Shown in pieces: positions 63,181 through 64,000 of a stretch of DNA of 64,000 nucleotides. The first letter of the stretch is position 1. Every line of letters begins with the position of its first letter. The notes under the pieces were generated by a model. That model ran no database searches, had not been told where the DNA came from, and saw only the letters and a list, made by a program, of their open reading frames with translations. Origin of the DNA: CAVRQM01 sp963723455 (GTDB taxonomy: Bacteria > Pseudomonadota > Alphaproteobacteria > Acetobacterales > Acetobacteraceae); the NCBI GenBank assembly GCA_963723455.1, contig CAVRQM010000004.1:323716-387715 (forward strand), read 5' to 3'. The position numbers and the translations under genes are program-made.

Positions 63181-63705
63181 ATGGGGAAACGGCCATCGGA
63201 GGACCTTCGGATCGTGCTGCTCGGGGAGGAGCACGACCGTGGCAGATTTACCTGCGGGGTGGAAAGCCTGGACCGCTACCTCAAGACCCAGGCTGGCCAG
63301 GACGTGCGCCGAAAGGCGAACGCCGTCTTCATCCTGAGCGAGGTCAGCGAGCCGACCCAGGTGTTGGGCTACTACACGCTGTGCGCTATGGTGGTCTCGC
63401 AGGGCGATGTGCCGGAGGCGGCGCGCAAGTACGTCCCGCGCTACCCTCTGGTGAGCGCCACGCTGATCGGTCGCCTGGCTGTCGCGAAGGAACGTCAGGG
63501 ACAGCGGCTTGGGGCCGTGCTGCTGGCGGATGCGTTGCGGCGCGCGTTCGACAGCGCCGGCACTGTCGGCTCCTCCATGGTCATGGTCGATGCGCTGGAC
63601 GAGGCTGCGGCCGGCTTCTACGCGGCCCATGGGTTCGAGCGGCTGCCCGACTCGCTTCGGCTGGTGCTGCCAATGCGCATGGCGGCAGGGAGCTCTGAGC
63701 GATGA
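63181..63705 (+). CDS. GNAT-fold acetyltransferase toxin (TacT-like)
   Basis: A 174-residue acetyltransferase of the toxin group that acetylates aminoacyl-tRNA. FTCGVESLDRYLKTQAGQDV at the N-terminus, QVLGYYTLCAMVVSQGDVPE, the acetyl-CoA loop LIGRLAVAKERQGQRLGAVL, and AAAGFYAAHGFERLPDSLRL with the conserved Tyr are typical. It starts immediately after the antitoxin stop, so the pair is a type II toxin-antitoxin operon. Confidence 0.92.
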   Translation: MGKRPSEDLRIVLLGEEHDRGRFTCGVESLDRYLKTQAGQDVRRKANAVFILSEVSEPTQVLGYYTLCAMVVSQGDVPEAARKYVPRYPLVSATLIGRLAVAKERQGQRLGAVLLADALRRAFDSAGTVGSSMVMVDALDEAAAGFYAAHGFERLPDSLRLVLPMRMAAGSSER

Positions 63706-63934
63706 TGGTAAAGCAGCCCAATCTCATCGGTATGACCGTCCCTGGAGGGTCGGGGGCACTCAGTGCCATGCGTCCGCTTGGCTGGGACATACCCCCGAGA
63801 GCGCCTGCTGGTCGCGCCGAGCGGCATGAAATGACCGTATCGCCCGTGCCAAATGCCGCCGGGCTTATCCCGCGGCATGATCCCGCTTGCTTCCCCGGTG
63901 CTTCCCCGGCACCGACCCGATGGGCGGGGAAGCA
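63706..63934. other. Gene-free interval with short direct repeats
   Basis: ~230 bp between the toxin gene and the terminator without a convincing gene. TGCTTCCCCGG occurs twice in tandem (around 63888 and 63899), and its complement GGGGAAGC recurs near 63926. A small minus-strand frame (MPRDKPGGIWHGRYGHFMPL) exists but has no recognisable family. Confidence 0.5.
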
Positions 63935-63959
63935 AAAAGCGGCCCCGAAGGCCGCTTTT
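63935..63959. terminator. Bidirectional intrinsic terminator
   Basis: AAAAGCGGCC, a 5-nt loop CCGAA, and GGCCGCTTTT form a perfect 10-bp stem with A and T runs at the ends, so it can stop transcription in either direction. It lies between the toxin-antitoxin pair and the putative tRNA at the window edge. Confidence 0.85.
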
Positions 63960-63984
63960 AACCAGATGATTTCATTGAGAAATT

Positions 63985-64000
63985 CTGGAGCGGGCGAAGG
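63985..64000 (-). tRNA. Probable 3' end of a tRNA-Gly gene (partial)
   Basis: The last bases of the window, read on the minus strand, end CGCCCGC-T-CCA. This is a plausible acceptor 3' strand with discriminator U and encoded CCA, as in tRNA-Gly (acceptor GCGGGCG). Part of the T-arm (CCTTCG) precedes it. The rest is outside the window, so anticodon and identity are unconfirmed. Confidence 0.5.

Noticed and set aside
63618..63935. Minus-strand 105-codon frame as an integrase end near the tRNA
   Set aside because: No catalytic or domain motif of tyrosine integrases can be recognised; partly antisense to the GNAT toxin.

Overview
This window is a very GC-rich alphaproteobacterial chromosome segment. 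Its gene content and order (tsaE-murU-addB-addA-trxA, dsbB-coq7, ydcF-ftsX-ftsE beside an MJ0042 zinc-ribbon gene, a DUF2125 gene, a PA0069-type radical SAM protein and a moxR-DUF58-BatABCD locus) point to the Rhodospirillales, most likely the Acetobacteraceae. That placement is inference from gene content; there is no rRNA here. Genes are packed tightly, with many ATGA/GTGA start-stop overlaps.

Layout. 0-10 kb: the 5' end of lolA, a ferredoxin-NADP reductase, then an operon tsaE-murU-addB-(class A beta-lactamase)-addA-trxA. 10-24 kb: a PEP-mutase-like enzyme, tRNA-Gln, ispE, a TPR lipoprotein, a type 4/5 uracil-DNA glycosylase, a lytic transglycosylase, moaB, two arsenosugar-type glycosyltransferase genes, a radical SAM protein, a stand-alone CheB and a divergent hybrid histidine kinase. 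23-30.5 kb: a compact minus-strand locus of five genes (SAM-domain/adenylate-cyclase/ATPase/TPR protein, YcaO, TfuA, a gluzincin-like metallopeptidase and an unknown 170-residue protein). This looks like a peptide-modification (RiPP or thioamidation) locus without a recognised precursor and is the most interesting system in the window. 30.7-41 kb: housekeeping genes, including tRNA-Leu, coq7, dsbB, tRNA-Arg, polA, an acyltransferase and ftsEX. 41-48 kb: a complete moxR/DUF58/DUF4381/BatABCD stress operon. 48-58 kb: L-rhamnonate dehydratase, a KDPG-type aldolase, an ArsR-SRPBCC pair with a visible operator, a CBS/DUF21 membrane protein, an Asp/Glu racemase-like protein, a degenerate HtrA-like protein and a second hybrid kinase. 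58-64 kb: an accessory end with a caspase-like protein, an IS5-type element, an IS256 remnant, an IS3-type element, a gene truncated by it, a DUF1778-GNAT toxin-antitoxin pair, a strong terminator and what looks like the 3' end of a tRNA-Gly gene.

About twenty single-base reading-frame breaks occur in otherwise well-conserved genes (FNR, addA, the TPR lipoprotein, both sensor/cyclase proteins, radical SAM protein, metallopeptidase, batC, rhmD, the IS5 transposase). Many other genes are intact and conserved residues resume in the next frame. I therefore read most of these as probable sequencing or assembly indels, although real pseudogenisation cannot be excluded. Affected genes are annotated across the break, and each entry says so.
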